This document shows, one piece after another, positions 1 to 10,288 of a stretch of 64,000 bases of DNA. This DNA comes from Drosophila persimilis (lineage: Eukaryota; Arthropoda; Insecta; Diptera; Drosophilidae), in assembly GCF_003286085.1 (NCBI RefSeq), contig NW_020825321.1, forward strand, positions 1 to 64,000, given 5' to 3'. Within the stretch, counting starts at the first letter, position 1. Each line of letters begins with the position of its first letter. The notes beneath the pieces were generated by a model, which saw nothing but the letters and a program-made list of their open reading frames with translations, was not told the DNA's origin and did not search any database. Both the position numbers and the translations under genes were made by a program.

Positions 1-728
1 CATCTTAAAGGAGTGTGTGTACCAAATTTGGTTACTCTAGCCTTAATAGTCTCTGAGATTTGTGGTTGCCTCAGATTTTCGTCCTTTGCGGGGGCGGAAG
101 GGGGTGTGGCGAAATTTGGACACGAAACGGTCAAGGTCCGATATCACAGGAGTGTGGATACCAAATTTGGTTGCTCTGGCTCTTATAGGTTCTGAGATCC
201 TTGAACTCATATTTTGCAATTGGCAAAACCGACCATGAAACCTGTGTGTTAGAGTGAGACAGAGCGAGAAAGAGTGAAATTGTTTTCGTGATTCTGGCTG
301 TAATAATTATACGATCTGGTTCAGATTTTGCACTCCAGAAGATATAGTCATCTTCTACGATTCTGCGATTAGTTTTCTCGTATCTTTAAAATTGTGGATG
401 CCACAGATTTTCGCCCTTTGTGGGGGCGGAAGTGGGCGGGGCAAAGTTTTGAAATATTTTTGGAGCAGTGACATATCAGAGAAGTCTGGATCCAAAACAT
501 CGTTGCTCTAGCTCTTATAGTCTTTGAGCATTAGGCGCTGAAGGGGACGGACAGACGGACAGACGGACGGACGGACAGACAGACAGGGCTCAATCGACTC
601 GGCTATTGATGCTGATCAAGAATATATATACTTTATAGGGTCGGAAACGATTCCTTCTGGACGTTACACACATCCACTTTTACCACAAATCTAATATACC
701 CCAATACTCATTTTGAGTATCGGGTATA
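1..728 (-). mobile_element. DINE-1/ISY-like Helitron, copy 1 (cut by window edge)
   Basis: Non-coding element in reverse orientation. Its 5' end, read on the minus strand, starts TATACCCGATACTCAAAATG, the obscura-type equivalent of the INE-1/DINE-1 start. It carries the family's internal blocks: a GGACAGAC microsatellite (about 540-585), a GA-rich block (about 250-275) and the paired 'GGGGGCGGAAG' blocks. The hairpin end is missing because the window begins inside the element. It sits inside gypsy-1 gag. It has no coding capacity and would need Helitron proteins supplied in trans. Confidence 0.85.
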
Positions 729-1921
729 AAAACAGAAACGCTAATACACCATGTCAATAACATAGTAGCACAATATAATAGAATCACACAATTAGTAAGT
801 TCTCGAGATAACAAGCTAACTAGTGAAAACCAGCATCAATGCCAAAGGCTATTACGATCTTTGAATACAAGGTTGACAACCATTGCAGAAAGAAGAGGTA
901 TTGAGATACATGTCCCAAAAAGTCTAGGTTCGTTAGCTCATTTTGATGAAAGTCAACTAGACAATATAGATGAATCAAAGCCGATAATAGACACTGAAGT
1001 CGAAAGCGACACAGAATTAAATCCTCAATTAGAAAGTATAGACCTTTGCAAAGATATAATAGACACCGACGTCGGAAGCGACTCGGAACTAAAAACCGAA
1101 ATAACAATATCAGACAAAATGAACCAAGTAGAAAAAGATCGGCAGTACGTGAAACTAGTCTCATCCTCTATCCCAGAGTTTGACGGCAGTAAACAGTCTC
1201 TTCAACGTTTCTTAACAGCGTTAAAAATCACGGATAGGACTAAAGGAGATCAAGAAGATCTAGCCATTGAAGTTATCAAATCAAAGATAACGGGCCTATC
1301 CTTTATAAAGGCCAAAGTGAACAAACGATCAATGGCATAATCCAAAAGCTTAATGATAACGTCAAGGGAGAATCCTCTGACGTTATTAAAGCAAAAATAT
1401 CCAATATTAAACAAAAAGGAAAAACGGCATCTCAATATACCACCTATATTGACAATCTGCGCAAGCAGCTCGAAGCATCATATATTGATGAAGGGCTAGA
1501 CGCAGATAACGCCAACAAATTTTCGACGAAAGAGTCCATAGCAGCCATGACTCGCAATTGTAAGCATGACAAGCTGCGCCTAATACTTGAAGCAGGCAAC
1601 TTCAATACTTTCAACGACGCAATGGGTAAATACATCCATTGCAGCACCGAAATAACTGGAAATGCCAGCACAGTATTTCATTACAGAGGCAACAGCGGTT
1701 ATCGAAGAAGTTACAATAACCGAGGCAATAATAGATCGAACAGAGGTAATTACCAAAACAGAGGTAATTACTATAGTAACAATAACCAAAATAATTACAG
1801 AGGCAATTATAGAGGCCAAAATAGAGGAAACTCTAGGGGCCAGGGCAACTCAAACAGAGGCCAAAACAATGCCAACAATGTAAATGTACGAGCTACTGAA
1901 AGTAGTTCGGAAAACCAATAA
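729..1921 (+). pseudogene. gypsy-1 gag, left tandem unit (412/mdg1-like)
   Basis: C-terminal part of a Ty3/gypsy Gag that resumes right after DINE-1. The reading frame is open from the DINE-1 border to a stop at 1340. A one-base loss near 1322-1325 shifts it, and the correct frame continues to the stop at 1921. The second part ends in an Arg-Gly-Asn-rich tail (repeats of NRG/YRGN, about 1680-1880) and lacks CCHC zinc knuckles, as in the 412/mdg1 group. Gag would package element RNA in the cytoplasm. The frameshift is shared with the right unit, so it predates the duplication. Family assignment is from memory of Gag and Pol style, not a search. Confidence 0.8.
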
Positions 1922-1998
1922 ACCCCTTAAGATATTCAAATTGTGCGATAGTATACAACATCAATCTTAGTTCAGGAATATTTATAAAGCTTAAAAAT

Positions 1999-2709
1999 TT
2001 GAAAACAGGTAATACATTTACCTTATTAATAGATACTGGTGCAGACATTTCAATACTAAAAGAAAATATCTATATTTTTGATAATGTTAATGTTAACATA
2101 TCAACCAAAATATCAGGAATCGGCGAAGGTTCAGTTTTTTCAAAAGGTTTAGCATTCGTAGAATTATCTACAGGAAAGTATATAATCCCACACGATTATC
2201 ATTTAGTTGAACAAAACTTTCCAATCCCTAGCGATGGCATTATAGGTATAGACTTCATTAAAAAATGCAATTTCCTATTAGATTGTACACATACTAGTGA
2301 CACTCTAATACTACGGCCAAACAATCTTAACTTCCCAATAAACATACCTATCACACACACTTGTGATAATAATGCCACAATTCTTCCAGCACGCGCTGAA
2401 GTTGTCCGACAAATTAAATTAGCGTCAACAGAACATACCCTTCTAATCCCGAATCAAGAAATTGAGGACGGAATATTCATTGGAAATACAATTTCCAATA
2501 AAAACAACATTTTTGTCCGAGTGTTGAATACAACAAACTCAACCAAAATCCTAAATATTAATAAAATAAAAACCGAAATGCTAAGTGACTATGATATAGT
2601 CCAAGAAATTAGCAAGGATAGACACGAAGATGTCATGAAAAAGCTAACTAAAAACTTTCCGCCACTATTTAAAAGAAAACTAAAAGATTTATGCACACAG
2701 TATACAGAC
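1999..2709 (+). pseudogene. gypsy-1 protease and start of pol, left unit
   Basis: Aspartic protease region of the 412/mdg1-like element. The catalytic motif LIDTGADISIL lies about 10-20 residues after the first ATG, and the flap-side motif GIIGIDFIKKC follows. The frame runs into the BEL-1 LTR at 2710, which adds foreign codons up to a stop at 2742. The missing RT half lies at 21040. The last five gypsy bases before the LTR (2705-2709, CAGAC) match the target duplication found at the far end of BEL-1. Confidence 0.85.
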
Positions 2710-3422
2710 TGTTGCGTGACCTTCCATCCATGGCCACAATGATTAGTTATTGATCTGAATTATGAAGTCTAGTTATTGCCGCGCCGGGCAACGCCTCCAA
2801 ATCTGGGGCCGTACGTTTGATAAGCCTCCCGTGTTCAATACGCCTCCCGTGGTTTTGTTCTTCAGATCGGTTTTATTGGTTTGATTTATTTTATTCATTT
2901 ATTCATTTACAAATTCGGGCGGGTGTTAAACTACGAGCTAGCGCTAAAAAACTTGTACCGCTTCAGTGCTTTTTCTGCTGCCTTTTGTTTTCGTTCTTCC
3001 TTCTTCCTTCTTCCTGCCTTTGTCTGCCCTTCGCCCTAATTAACCCTTTGCTCAACGCTGTTAATGTTTGTGCTGTTAACGCAGTGATATTCAGGGCTGT
3101 TAGGCGCAGTGATATTCAGGACTGTTAGGCGCAGTGATATTTAGAGCTGCCGCTGCGGTTTCTGCCGTAACACTAGTGTAAGTTAGGCTAGAGCAAAGCG
3201 GGAGCGCAATAAAAGCTCGCTCTCTCGCTCTTGGCGAATTCGCCCCGCTTTGCCACCGTAGGATAGCTAGAGTAAGAGATTTGAATTGTGAAGAAAATAT
3301 AGTTGTTCGCCAACCTTGAAAGATCGAGCGTATCAAGTTTTTCGCCCCGCCAAATAAATAATTTAAATTACAGCCACCCAAAGTTTTCGGTAACTGATTA
3401 GAAAAACTCTTCTAATTTTTCA
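2710..3422 (+). mobile_element. BEL-1 LTR, left unit, with internal insertion
   Basis: Starts TGTTGCGTGACC and ends in CA, followed by the TGGCGCCC primer-binding site. Without the insert it matches the 309-bp LTR at 20731-21039. Bases 2773-3172 are foreign and absent from all other BEL-1 LTRs here. An AATAAA poly-A-type signal lies in the retained part, near 3208. Confidence 0.9.
2773..3172. mobile_element. Unidentified ~400-bp insertion in LTR
   Basis: Flanked by a 4- or 5-bp direct repeat, CTAG(T), at 2769-2773 and 3173-3177. The right unit and the later LTRs give the empty site. The insert holds about three copies of a 25-bp repeat (starts 3081, 3106, 3131; core GCAGTGATATT). It has no long ORF and no clear terminal inverted repeats. 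It ends in CA but does not start with TG, so a solo LTR is possible but unproven. Confidence 0.75.
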
Positions 3423-3519
3423 TGGCGCCCCCGGGTGGACTGTAAAGTGAATTATAGGCAACAAAAAACAAGTGACAGTGACACAAGAAATTGCAGTATA
3501 CATATGCAAACATATTCGT
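3423..3519 (+). other. BEL-1 primer-binding site and truncated leader
   Basis: Begins TGGCGCCCCCGGGTGGAC directly after the LTR, as a tRNA primer-binding site should. It follows the BEL-1 leader for 97 bp and then switches abruptly to gypsy-1 sequence at 3520. This marks the junction of the 4068-bp tandem unit. Confidence 0.85.
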
Positions 3520-3692
3520 CACATAACAAAAAAAAATATTTTTTTTCAGCATTAAATTCACTTAATACTTGTTTATTGCACCCAGAAAACGAATAAAATA
3601 TTATGGAATGGCCAGTATTAGCGAAAAAACTTATAGAAAGTAAACAACTTTTTGAAAAGTCGTATAAATGTATCAACAAGAATACAGTAATA
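3520..3692 (+). pseudogene. gypsy-1 leader and gag N-terminus
   Basis: AT-rich leader followed by an ATG at 3603. The frame encodes a Gag N-terminus beginning MEWPVLAKKLIESK and runs 30 codons into DINE-1. The same frame is open immediately after DINE-1 (4797 onward), so removing DINE-1 leaves a continuous Gag frame. This supports the ATG at 3603 as the gag start and shows DINE-1 is the later arrival. Confidence 0.82.
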
Positions 3693-4796
3693 ACGAGGGG
3701 GAACGTTGTGAGTTGCTGCGGACACCGCAACTCTACAGTTATACCCGATACTAAATCAGTATGGCTCTCCTCCGGCAGACGCCGCTAATATTAAACGACA
3801 CGACAAAGAGTGCGTGCGAGAGAGACAGAAAATCAGTCTGAGCGTGACGTCGGGCGCTGCGTAGCCACTGCAAATTGATTTGTTCCTTTTGGCTATAAAA
3901 ATGATCTGATCTGATCCACATTCAGCAATCTAATAGATATGGTCATTATCTATGATTCTGCGTTTTTAGTTTTCTCAAATCTGCAATATTGTGGATGCAA
4001 CAGATTTTCGTCCTTTGTGGGGGCGGATGGGGGTGGGGCGAAATTCTGAGATATACGTTTTATAGTGACATCTTAAAGGAGTGTGTGTACCAAATTTGGT
4101 TACTCTAGCCTTAATAGTCTCTGAGATTTGTGGTTGCCTCAGATTTTCGTCCTTTGCGGGGGCGGAAGGGGGTGTGGCGAAATTTGGACACGAAACGGTC
4201 AAGGTCCGATATCACAGGAGTGTGGATACCAAATTTGGTTGCTCTGGCTCTTATAGGTTCTGAGATCCTTGAACTCATATTTTGCAATTGGCAAAACCGA
4301 CCATGAAACCTGTGTGTTAGAGTGAGACAGAGCGAGAAAGAGTGAAATTGTTTTCGTGATTCTGGCTGTAATAATTATACGATCTGGTTCAGATTTTGCA
4401 CTCTAGAAGATATAGTCATCTTCTACGATTCTGCGATTAGTTTTCTCGTATCTTTAAAATTGTGGATGCCACAGATTTTCGCCCTTTGTGGGGGCGGAAG
4501 TGGGCGGGGCAAAGTTTTGAAATATTTTTGGAGCAGTGACATATCAGAGAAGTCTGGATCCAAAACATCGTTGCTCTAGCTCTTATAGTCTTTGAGCATT
4601 AGGCGCTGAAGGGGACGGACAGACGGACAGACGGACGGACGGACAGACAGACAGGGCTCAATCGACTCGGCTATTGATGCTGATCAAGAATATATATACT
4701 TTATAGGGTCGGAAACGATTCCTTCTGGACGTTACACACATCCACTTTTACCACAAATCTAATATACCCCAATACTCATTTTGAGTATCGGGTATA
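3693..4796 (-). mobile_element. DINE-1/ISY-like Helitron, copy 2 (full length)
   Basis: About 1.1 kb, reverse orientation, complete. The hairpin end (stem GAGTTGC/GCAACTC) lies near 3710-3733 and the TATACCC end is at 4796. It shows no target duplication beyond ambiguous A residues, as expected for Helitron/Helentron insertion. It interrupts the gypsy-1 gag codons and is duplicated with the host unit. Confidence 0.9.
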
Positions 4797-5989
4797 AAAA
4801 CAGAAACGCTAATACACCATGTCAATAACATAGTAGCACAATATAATAGAATCACACAATTAGTAAGTTCTCGAGATAACAAGCTAACTAGTGAAAACCA
4901 GCATCAATGCCAAAGGCTATTACGATCTTTGAATACAAGGTTGACAACCATTGCAGAAAGAAGAGGTATTGAGATACATGTCCCAAAAAGTCTAGGTTCG
5001 TTAGCTCATTTTGATGAAAGTCAACTAGACAATATAGATGAATCAAAGCCGATAATAGACACTGAAGTCGAAAGCGACACAGAATTAAATCCTCAATTAG
5101 AAAGTATAGACCTTTGCAAAGATATAATAGACACCGACGTCGGAAGCGACTCGGAACTAAAAACCGAAATAACAATATCAGACAAAATGAACCAAGTAGA
5201 AAAAGATCGGCAGTACGTGAAACTAGTCTCATCCTCTATCCCAGAGTTTGACGGCAGTAAACAGTCTCTTCAACGTTTCTTAACAGCGTTAAAAATCACG
5301 GATAGGACTAAAGGAGATCAAGAAGATCTAGCCATTGAAGTTATCAAATCAAAGATAACGGGCCTATCCTTTATAAAGGCCAAAGTGAACAAACGATCAA
5401 TGGCATAATCCAAAAGCTTAATGATAACGTCAAGGGAGAATCCTCTGACGTTATTAAAGCAAAAATATCCAATATTAAACAAAAAGGAAAAACGGCATCT
5501 CAATATACCACCTATATTGACAATCTGCGCAAGCAGCTCGAAGCATCATATATTGATGAAGGGCTAGACGCAGATAACGCCAACAAATTTTCGACGAAAG
5601 AGTCCATAGCAGCCATGACTCGCAATTGTGAGCATGACAAGCTGCGCCTAATACTTGAAGCAGGCAACTTCAATACTTTCAACGACGCAATGGGTAAATA
5701 CATCCATTGCAGCACCGAAATAACTGGAAATGCCAGCACAGTATTTCATTACAGAGGCAACAGCGGTTATCGAAGAAGTTACAATAACCGAGGCAATAAT
5801 AGATCGAACAGAGGTAATTACCAAAACAGAGGTAATTACTATAGTAACAATAACCAAAATAATTACAGAGGCAATTATAGAGGCCAAAATAGAGGAAACT
5901 CTAGGGGCCAGGGCAACTCAAACAGAGGCCAAAACAATGCCAACAATGTAAATGTACGAGCTACTGAAAGTAGTTCGGAAAACCAATAA
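4797..5989 (+). pseudogene. gypsy-1 gag, right tandem unit
   Basis: Near-identical copy of 729-1921. It has the same frameshift (stop at 5408, resumed frame to 5989) and the same Arg-Gly-Asn-rich C-terminal tail. One visible difference is a Lys-to-Glu change in the codon near 5630. Being the right unit, it is continuous with the BEL-1 tandem insertion and so represents the original locus. Confidence 0.82.
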
Positions 5990-6066
5990 ACCCCTTAAGA
6001 TATTCAAATTGTGCGATAGTATACAACATCAATCTTAGTTCAGGAATATTTATAAAGCTTAAAAAT

Positions 6067-6777
6067 TTGAAAACAGGTAATACATTTACCTTATTAATAG
6101 ATACTGGTGCAGACATTTCAATACTAAAAGAAAATATCTATATTTTTGATAATGTTAATGTTAACATATCAACCAAAATATCAGGAATCGGCGAAGGTTC
6201 AGTTTTTTCAAAAGGTTTAGCATTCGTAGAATTATCTACAGGAAAGTATATAATCCCACACGATTATCATTTAGTTGAACAAAACTTTCCAATCCCTAGC
6301 GATGGCATTATAGGTATAGACTTCATTAAAAAATGCAATTTCCTATTAGATTGTACACATACTAGTGACACTCTAATACTACGGCCAAACAATCTTAACT
6401 TCCCAATAAACATACCTATCACACACACTTGTGATAATAATGCCACAATTCTTCCAGCACGCGCTGAAGTTGTCCGACAAATTAAATTAGCGTCAACAGA
6501 ACATACCCTTCTAATCCCGAATCAAGAAATTGAGGACGGAATATTCATTGGAAATACAATTTCCAATAAAAACAACATTTTTGTCCGAGTGTTGAATACA
6601 ACAAACTCAACCAAAATCCTAAATATTAATAAAATAAAAACCGAAATGCTAAGTGACTATGATATAGTCCAAGAAATTAGCAAGGATAGACACGAAGATG
6701 TCATGAAAAAGCTAACTAAAAACTTTCCGCCACTATTTAAAAGAAAACTAAAAGATTTATGCACACAGTATACAGAC
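6067..6777 (+). pseudogene. gypsy-1 protease and start of pol, right unit
   Basis: Same protease as at 1999-2709, motif LIDTGADISIL. The codons continue without a stop to 6777, where BEL-1 begins. The last five bases, 6773-6777, are CAGAC, one half of the BEL-1 target duplication. After the second CAGAC (21040-21044) the same frame continues into the pol linker and RT. The gypsy element was therefore open in this region when BEL-1 landed. Confidence 0.87.
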
Positions 6778-7077
6778 TGTTGCGTGACCTTCCATCCATG
6801 GCCACAATGATTAGTTATTGATCTGAATTATGAAGTCTAGTGTAAGTTAGGCTAGGGCAAAGCGGGAGCGCAATAAAAGCTCGCTCTCTCGCTCTTGGCG
6901 AATTCGCCCCGCTTTGCCACCGTAGAGTAAGAGATTTGAATTGTGAAGAAAATATAGTTGTTCGCCAACCTTGAAAGATCGAGCGTATCAAGTTTTTCGC
7001 CCCGCCAAATAAATAATTTAAATTACAGCCACCCAAAGTTTTCGGTAACTGATTAGAAAAACTCTTCTAATTTTTCA
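6778..7077 (+). repeat. BEL-1 5' LTR
   Basis: 300 bp, TGTTGCGTG...TTTTTCA. Compared with the 3' LTR it lacks 9 bp near 6926 (GATAGCTAG). An AATAAA signal lies near 6871. It is preceded by CAGAC at 6773-6777 and followed by TGGCGCCC. Confidence 0.93.
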
Positions 7078-8168
7078 TGGCGCCCCCGGGTGGACTGTAA
7101 AGTGAATTATAGGCAACAAAAAACAAGTGACAGTGACACAAGAAATTGCAGTATACATATGCAAACATATTCGTTGCCCGCGTCGTGTGTGTGTGCAATC
7201 GGCAATCAATTTTTTGTAAAATATCATCGCGTCGGTCGCGCAAACAATAATTTTGGAGCAAATTCTGCTACCGCCGAGGGATGCCCTGCGAAAAAGACAG
7301 GAAAGTAGCAGTTGGATTCAAAAATCCAAAAGAGGAATCAGAGGTATTTGTGCAGAAAATTGAAGGCTGAGCAAAAGACATTCAGATCTCTCTTTGAGGT
7401 GTTTTGTGCTGAAAACATTGCACATCGCCTTCAATTCTAGGCACAGACGTATGATACATATATAGTAGAGCTTGATTGCATGCATATTGTTAGTAATTGC
7501 ATAAATATAACTAAAAACATAAATACATACATACATATCGACACAAACAGACATACATATGTGAACCGCTATTTGGACGCAACAGTTATATGTACATACA
7601 TACATACATCTTTCGTTTACTGCAATCACTGTCGCCCCTCCCCCCCCTCCCCCCCCACCATTTTATTTTGTTCTACATTTCTCGTCGTTAGAACCTCTCA
7701 AAGTTTGTTCGTTCGTTCACCCAAGCCACGGCGTATAGAAAATATCCACACATACATACAAGCAGCAGCACCGGTGCATTATTTCGTTTTCGCTTTCGCT
7801 TCTCCACTGCTGCTTGCGTTGTATTTGTTGGGAGAATTTTCGTTGCCGCTCTTGAGCTTAACGGTGCGCCAAGTGACGCGCTACCCTGTATCTAACGGGT
7901 ATATTGTTTTCGGCTGTTACTTGCCAAGTGACGCGCTACCCTGTATCTAACGGGTATATTGTTTTTGGCTGTTACTTGCCAAGTGACGCGCTACCCTGTA
8001 TCTAACGGGTATATTGTTTTCGGCTGTTACTTGCAACAACTCTTTCCCTTGATACCTCGTGCCTCGACATTCAATTAAAATTCGTTTTCGATTATCGTTC
8101 TCGTTCAAAAATTTTAAATTTAAAAAAAAAAAAAAAAAAATAAATAAATAAATAAAAACACAACCATT
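7078..8168 (+). other. BEL-1 first body: primer-binding site and leader
   Basis: Untranslated leader of about 1.1 kb. It has a primer-binding site (TGGCGCCCCCGGGTGGAC) at its start, a C-rich tract near 7634-7660, three 55-bp repeats (7868-8032) and an A-rich stretch just before the gag ATG. No ORF here has family support. The leader would carry packaging and priming signals. Confidence 0.85.
7868..8032 (+). repeat. 55-bp tandem repeat x3 in BEL-1 leader
   Basis: Three head-to-tail copies starting at 7868, 7923 and 7978, core GCCAAGTGACGCGCTACCC. They differ by about one base (TTTTCGG or TTTTTGG). The second body has the same array at 15334-15498. The conserved copy number suggests a functional leader element, but that is inference. 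Confidence 0.92.
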
Positions 8169-9416
8169 ATGGCAGAAAAAAGTAAACCCACTCTTGAAGA
8201 CTTAAAGATTAAGCTCAAAAGTAGAGTAAAAAGCATTCGCCGCTTAGAGGATCGATTAGATCAAGGGTCGATTCCTTTGCAATTACCGGAATTACAATGT
8301 AGATTAGATTGTTTGAATGCTTCAATTGAAAAGGCTAACCATTTGCAGGAGCAAATCGAGGATATAACAGGTGATGATGCATATGCAGCCGAGTTGGAAG
8401 AGCTGATAATTGTCACCAAAGGAAAGATAATGTCGCTTATCGCCGCCTTTGATGCAGCAAGCGAGACGAAGCCAGTGTCTTCCTCAGCCCCAACTCATGC
8501 TAGACTTCCGAAATTGGCATTACCCAAATTTAGTGGTAAACACTCGGAATTCAAAAATTTCATTAGCCTTTTTGAAAGACTAGTCCATAGCGACAACAGC
8601 ATACCGGTGATCGAAAAATTTAATCATTTGATTTCGTGTCTCTCTGATGAAGCATTAGGAACAATAAAGGCGTTCCAAGTCACCGAGGCAAATTATGAAA
8701 AGGCCATGGCTGGCCTAAAACGAGTATATGACAACGATTATTTGATTTTCACAAATAATATTTCCACATTGTTCAATCTGCCGAGAATGTCGCATCAATC
8801 TGCATCATCTCTAAGAACTCTAATCGATACTGTTTCGTCGATTTACGGATCGTTACTGTCGATCGGAGATGATACAAAAATTTCGAATGCAATGCTCATT
8901 CATCTCGTTTTAAACAGAGTCGACCCAGTGACGAAACAAAAGTGGGATGAACAGCTTACTTATGAGAAGTTGCCGCTTTGGTCCGACTTTGAGAAAGTCT
9001 TGAATCGTCGATACCAGCATCTGTCTGCTGAAGAATCGACCAAGCCAAGGCAAGACAAAGTCATGCCAAGCAAGCAACATAATCACAGTTCATTTGCTTG
9101 TTCTTCCACTTCCACCAACAGTAGAACTCAGCAAACTTGTAGCTACTGCAATTCAGGAGACCATGTAGTATCAAATTGCCCTTCATTTTCGCGTCTCTCG
9201 GTGATGCAAAGGTTTGAGTTTGCTAAGTCGGCATCCCTATGCATTAATTGTCTGCGAAAAGGTCACGCCGCTCACATCATACATTATTGCATCGATACAC
9301 AGTGTCGGCTAATAGTCTCGCGTTACCACCACCCCAAGAGAGTCCTTCTCCTCCATCAAATCAGAATCAACCTTCCACGTCACATGTTTTGCATGCGACA
9401 GCGTTGGACAGGGTAA
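8169..9416 (+). pseudogene. BEL-1 gag, first body
   Basis: Gag part of a BEL/Pao polyprotein. The N-terminus is helical and charged (MAEKSKPTLEDLKIKLKS). The DUF1759-like core (LPKLALPKFSGKHSEF, about residues 118-133, through about residue 300) follows. A first zinc knuckle CSYCNSGDHVVSNC lies near residue 322 and a second begins CINCLRKGH near residue 360. At about 9275-9290 the second knuckle breaks: the frame shifts and the last 45 residues are out-of-frame. The ATG at 8169 follows the A-rich leader. Family knowledge: Gag forms the particle and binds RNA. Confidence 0.88.
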
Positions 9417-9763
9417 TTCTGGCTACGTCGATCGTAAGCGTCCGAACTAAGAGCGGTGAACACATTCTGGCCAGAGCTCTGCTCGACTCTGGATCACAAA
9501 CAAATTTCATTACCGAGGACCTCGCTAATCGCTTACAGATCCGTAGAGAGGAGTCCTGTATTAACTTGCTTGGAATTGGTGAATCTAATTCTCAAGTAAA
9601 GGATAAAATACACACAGTGGTGAAGTCGCGAATAAATGGTAGTGAGTTCTCCTTTGATTTTTGGATCCTGAAATCAATTTCAGGTTATCACCCTGACCAG
9701 TCAGTGAATGTGACTGACTGGCGAATCCCAGAGAACCTACCACTGGCAGACCCTTATTTCTAA
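9248..9763 (+). pseudogene. BEL-1 protease region, first body
   Basis: Continues the polyprotein in the +1 frame. The second-knuckle remnant HHTLLH is followed by a proline-rich linker and a retropepsin-like domain (DUF1758 type) with the active-site motif ALLDSGSQTNFI. The frame reaches PLADPYF and then a TAA at 9761-9763. The next codons (KPQRIDMLIGAESFF) are in the same frame, so this is a nonsense mutation inside a once-continuous Pol frame. The second body has the same stop. Confidence 0.87.
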
Positions 9764-10288
9764 AAGCCACAAAGAATAGATATGTTAATTGGAGCAGAAT
9801 CGTTCTTTGAATTATTAGCTGTTGGTCAAATTAAACAAGGTCCTGACTTTCCAACTCTTCAGAAACTTGGTTGGGTTGTGTCGGGAAAATATGTTTCCAG
9901 GAGTTCTGCTCCTCAAATTACAAACAGTTTGAGTTGCAGTGAAGATTTGCTAGTATCCATCGATAGGACCTTGAAAAAGTTTTGGTCACTGGAAGAAATG
10001 CCATCTACCAAGAAAATTGCCACACCTGAACACAAGCTATGTGAAGAACACTATCGTAAGACGACTCAGGTACTATCATCAGGTCGGTTCGAAGTAAGGC
10101 TCCCGTTTAAATCAGATCCAAATTGTTTAGGCAACTCCTTTGAGGTTGCGAAACGGCGGTTTTTGTCGCTTGAAAGACGATTGCATCGTGACCCTGAGTT
10201 GAAGAAAATGTACTTGGAATTCATGGAAGAGTACCTCTCCTTAGGACGATGCTTCGTCCAAGACGTCCTCACAGGTGGCCTTAAATGA
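9764..10288 (+). pseudogene. BEL-1 pol, RT N-terminal region, first body
   Basis: Open frame after the TAA. It begins with the conserved BEL segment IDMLIGAESFFELL and covers the linker between protease and RT. At about 10235 a 107-bp deletion (relative to the second body) removes the start of the RT fingers and shifts the frame, giving a short foreign tail to 10288. Confidence 0.85.

Larger units (their letters stand above)
1..6840 (+). repeat. Tandem duplication, 4068-bp period
   Basis: Positions 1-2772 reappear at 4069-6840 almost base for base; I noticed only single-base changes (near 335/4403 and near 1562/5630). One unit contains the gypsy-1 5' leader and gag start, a DINE-1, gypsy-1 gag and protease, and the BEL-1 LTR with 97 bp of leader. 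The unit junction lies at 3519/3520, where BEL-1 leader sequence jumps directly into gypsy-1 leader. The left unit is cut by the window edge inside DINE-1, so more units may lie outside. The left unit alone has a 400-bp insertion in its LTR, and the right unit alone has a 9-bp LTR deletion. A very recent duplication or an assembly artefact would both give such high identity. Confidence 0.93.

Noticed and set aside
7480-7950. 156-codon ORF in the BEL-1 leader
   Set aside because: It runs across the C-rich tract and the 55-bp repeats and lies upstream of a well supported gag start; also interrupted by DINE-1 in the second body.
7868-8032. Three regular repeats that could look like a short CRISPR array
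   Set aside because: The 55-bp units are contiguous with no unique spacers, and lie in a eukaryotic retrotransposon leader.
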